DNA of 6,393 nt from Alphaproteobacteria bacterium. Its GTDB lineage: Bacteria > Pseudomonadota > Alphaproteobacteria > Rhizobiales > Beijerinckiaceae. The position numbers and the translations under genes are program-made. This document shows, in pieces, positions 6,379 through 6,393 of the stretch (position 1 is its first letter; the number at the start of each line of letters is the position of its first letter). Under the pieces are notes generated by a model. It searched no databases, was not told the DNA's origin, and saw only the letters and a program-made list of their open reading frames with translations. The DNA lies in contig RFZR01000097.1 in the NCBI GenBank assembly GCA_009920595.1, positions 1-6,393 on the forward strand. The letters run 5' to 3'.

Positions 6379-6393
6379 TTCTGACATTTCATT

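Overview
The window looks like part of an alphaproteobacterial chromosome, most likely Hyphomicrobiales (Rhizobiales) or a close relative. I infer this from protein resemblance (a MocE-type Rieske ferredoxin, a rhizobial-style IolG, a LOG protein next to a beta-CASP hydrolase) and from moderate-GC codon use. No rRNA or tRNA gene fixes the genus. Gene density is very high. There is no gap over 100 bases between genes, and I saw no mobile element, CRISPR array or structural RNA.

Left block, plus strand (1-2460): the 3' part of a LOG-family nucleotide phosphoribohydrolase gene (its start lies before the window), then a complete beta-CASP metallo-beta-lactamase-fold RNA hydrolase that starts inside the LOG stop codon (ATGA), then a small predicted exported protein of unknown function that starts one base after the hydrolase stop. 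The spacing suggests one transcript.

Middle (2550-3707), plus strand: a 385-residue Gfo/Idh/MocA-family NAD(P)-dependent dehydrogenase of unassigned substrate. It stands alone after an 89-base gap and ends 15 bases from the convergent stop of the right block.

Right block, minus strand (6303 down to 3723): Rieske ferredoxin (mocE) -> inositol 2-dehydrogenase (iolG) -> FAD/NAD(P)H ferredoxin reductase (mocF-like). The last two genes overlap by ATGA. This puts an inositol dehydrogenase between the two halves of a ferredoxin electron-transfer chain. The layout recalls the published model of rhizopine (3-O-methyl-scyllo-inosamine) catabolism in rhizobia, where a ferredoxin-oxygenase complex demethylates the compound and the product enters inositol breakdown. 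The oxygenase itself (a MocD-like or Rieske oxygenase) is not in the window. An inverted repeat overlapping a candidate -10 box upstream of mocE is a possible operator.

Taken together, the right side reads as a sugar-alcohol (probably inositol or inositol-ether) catabolic locus, with the second, convergent dehydrogenase a possible partner. The left side reads as nucleotide/RNA housekeeping. Nothing here proves a new system. The most interesting lead is the mocE-iolG-mocF arrangement without a visible oxygenase.
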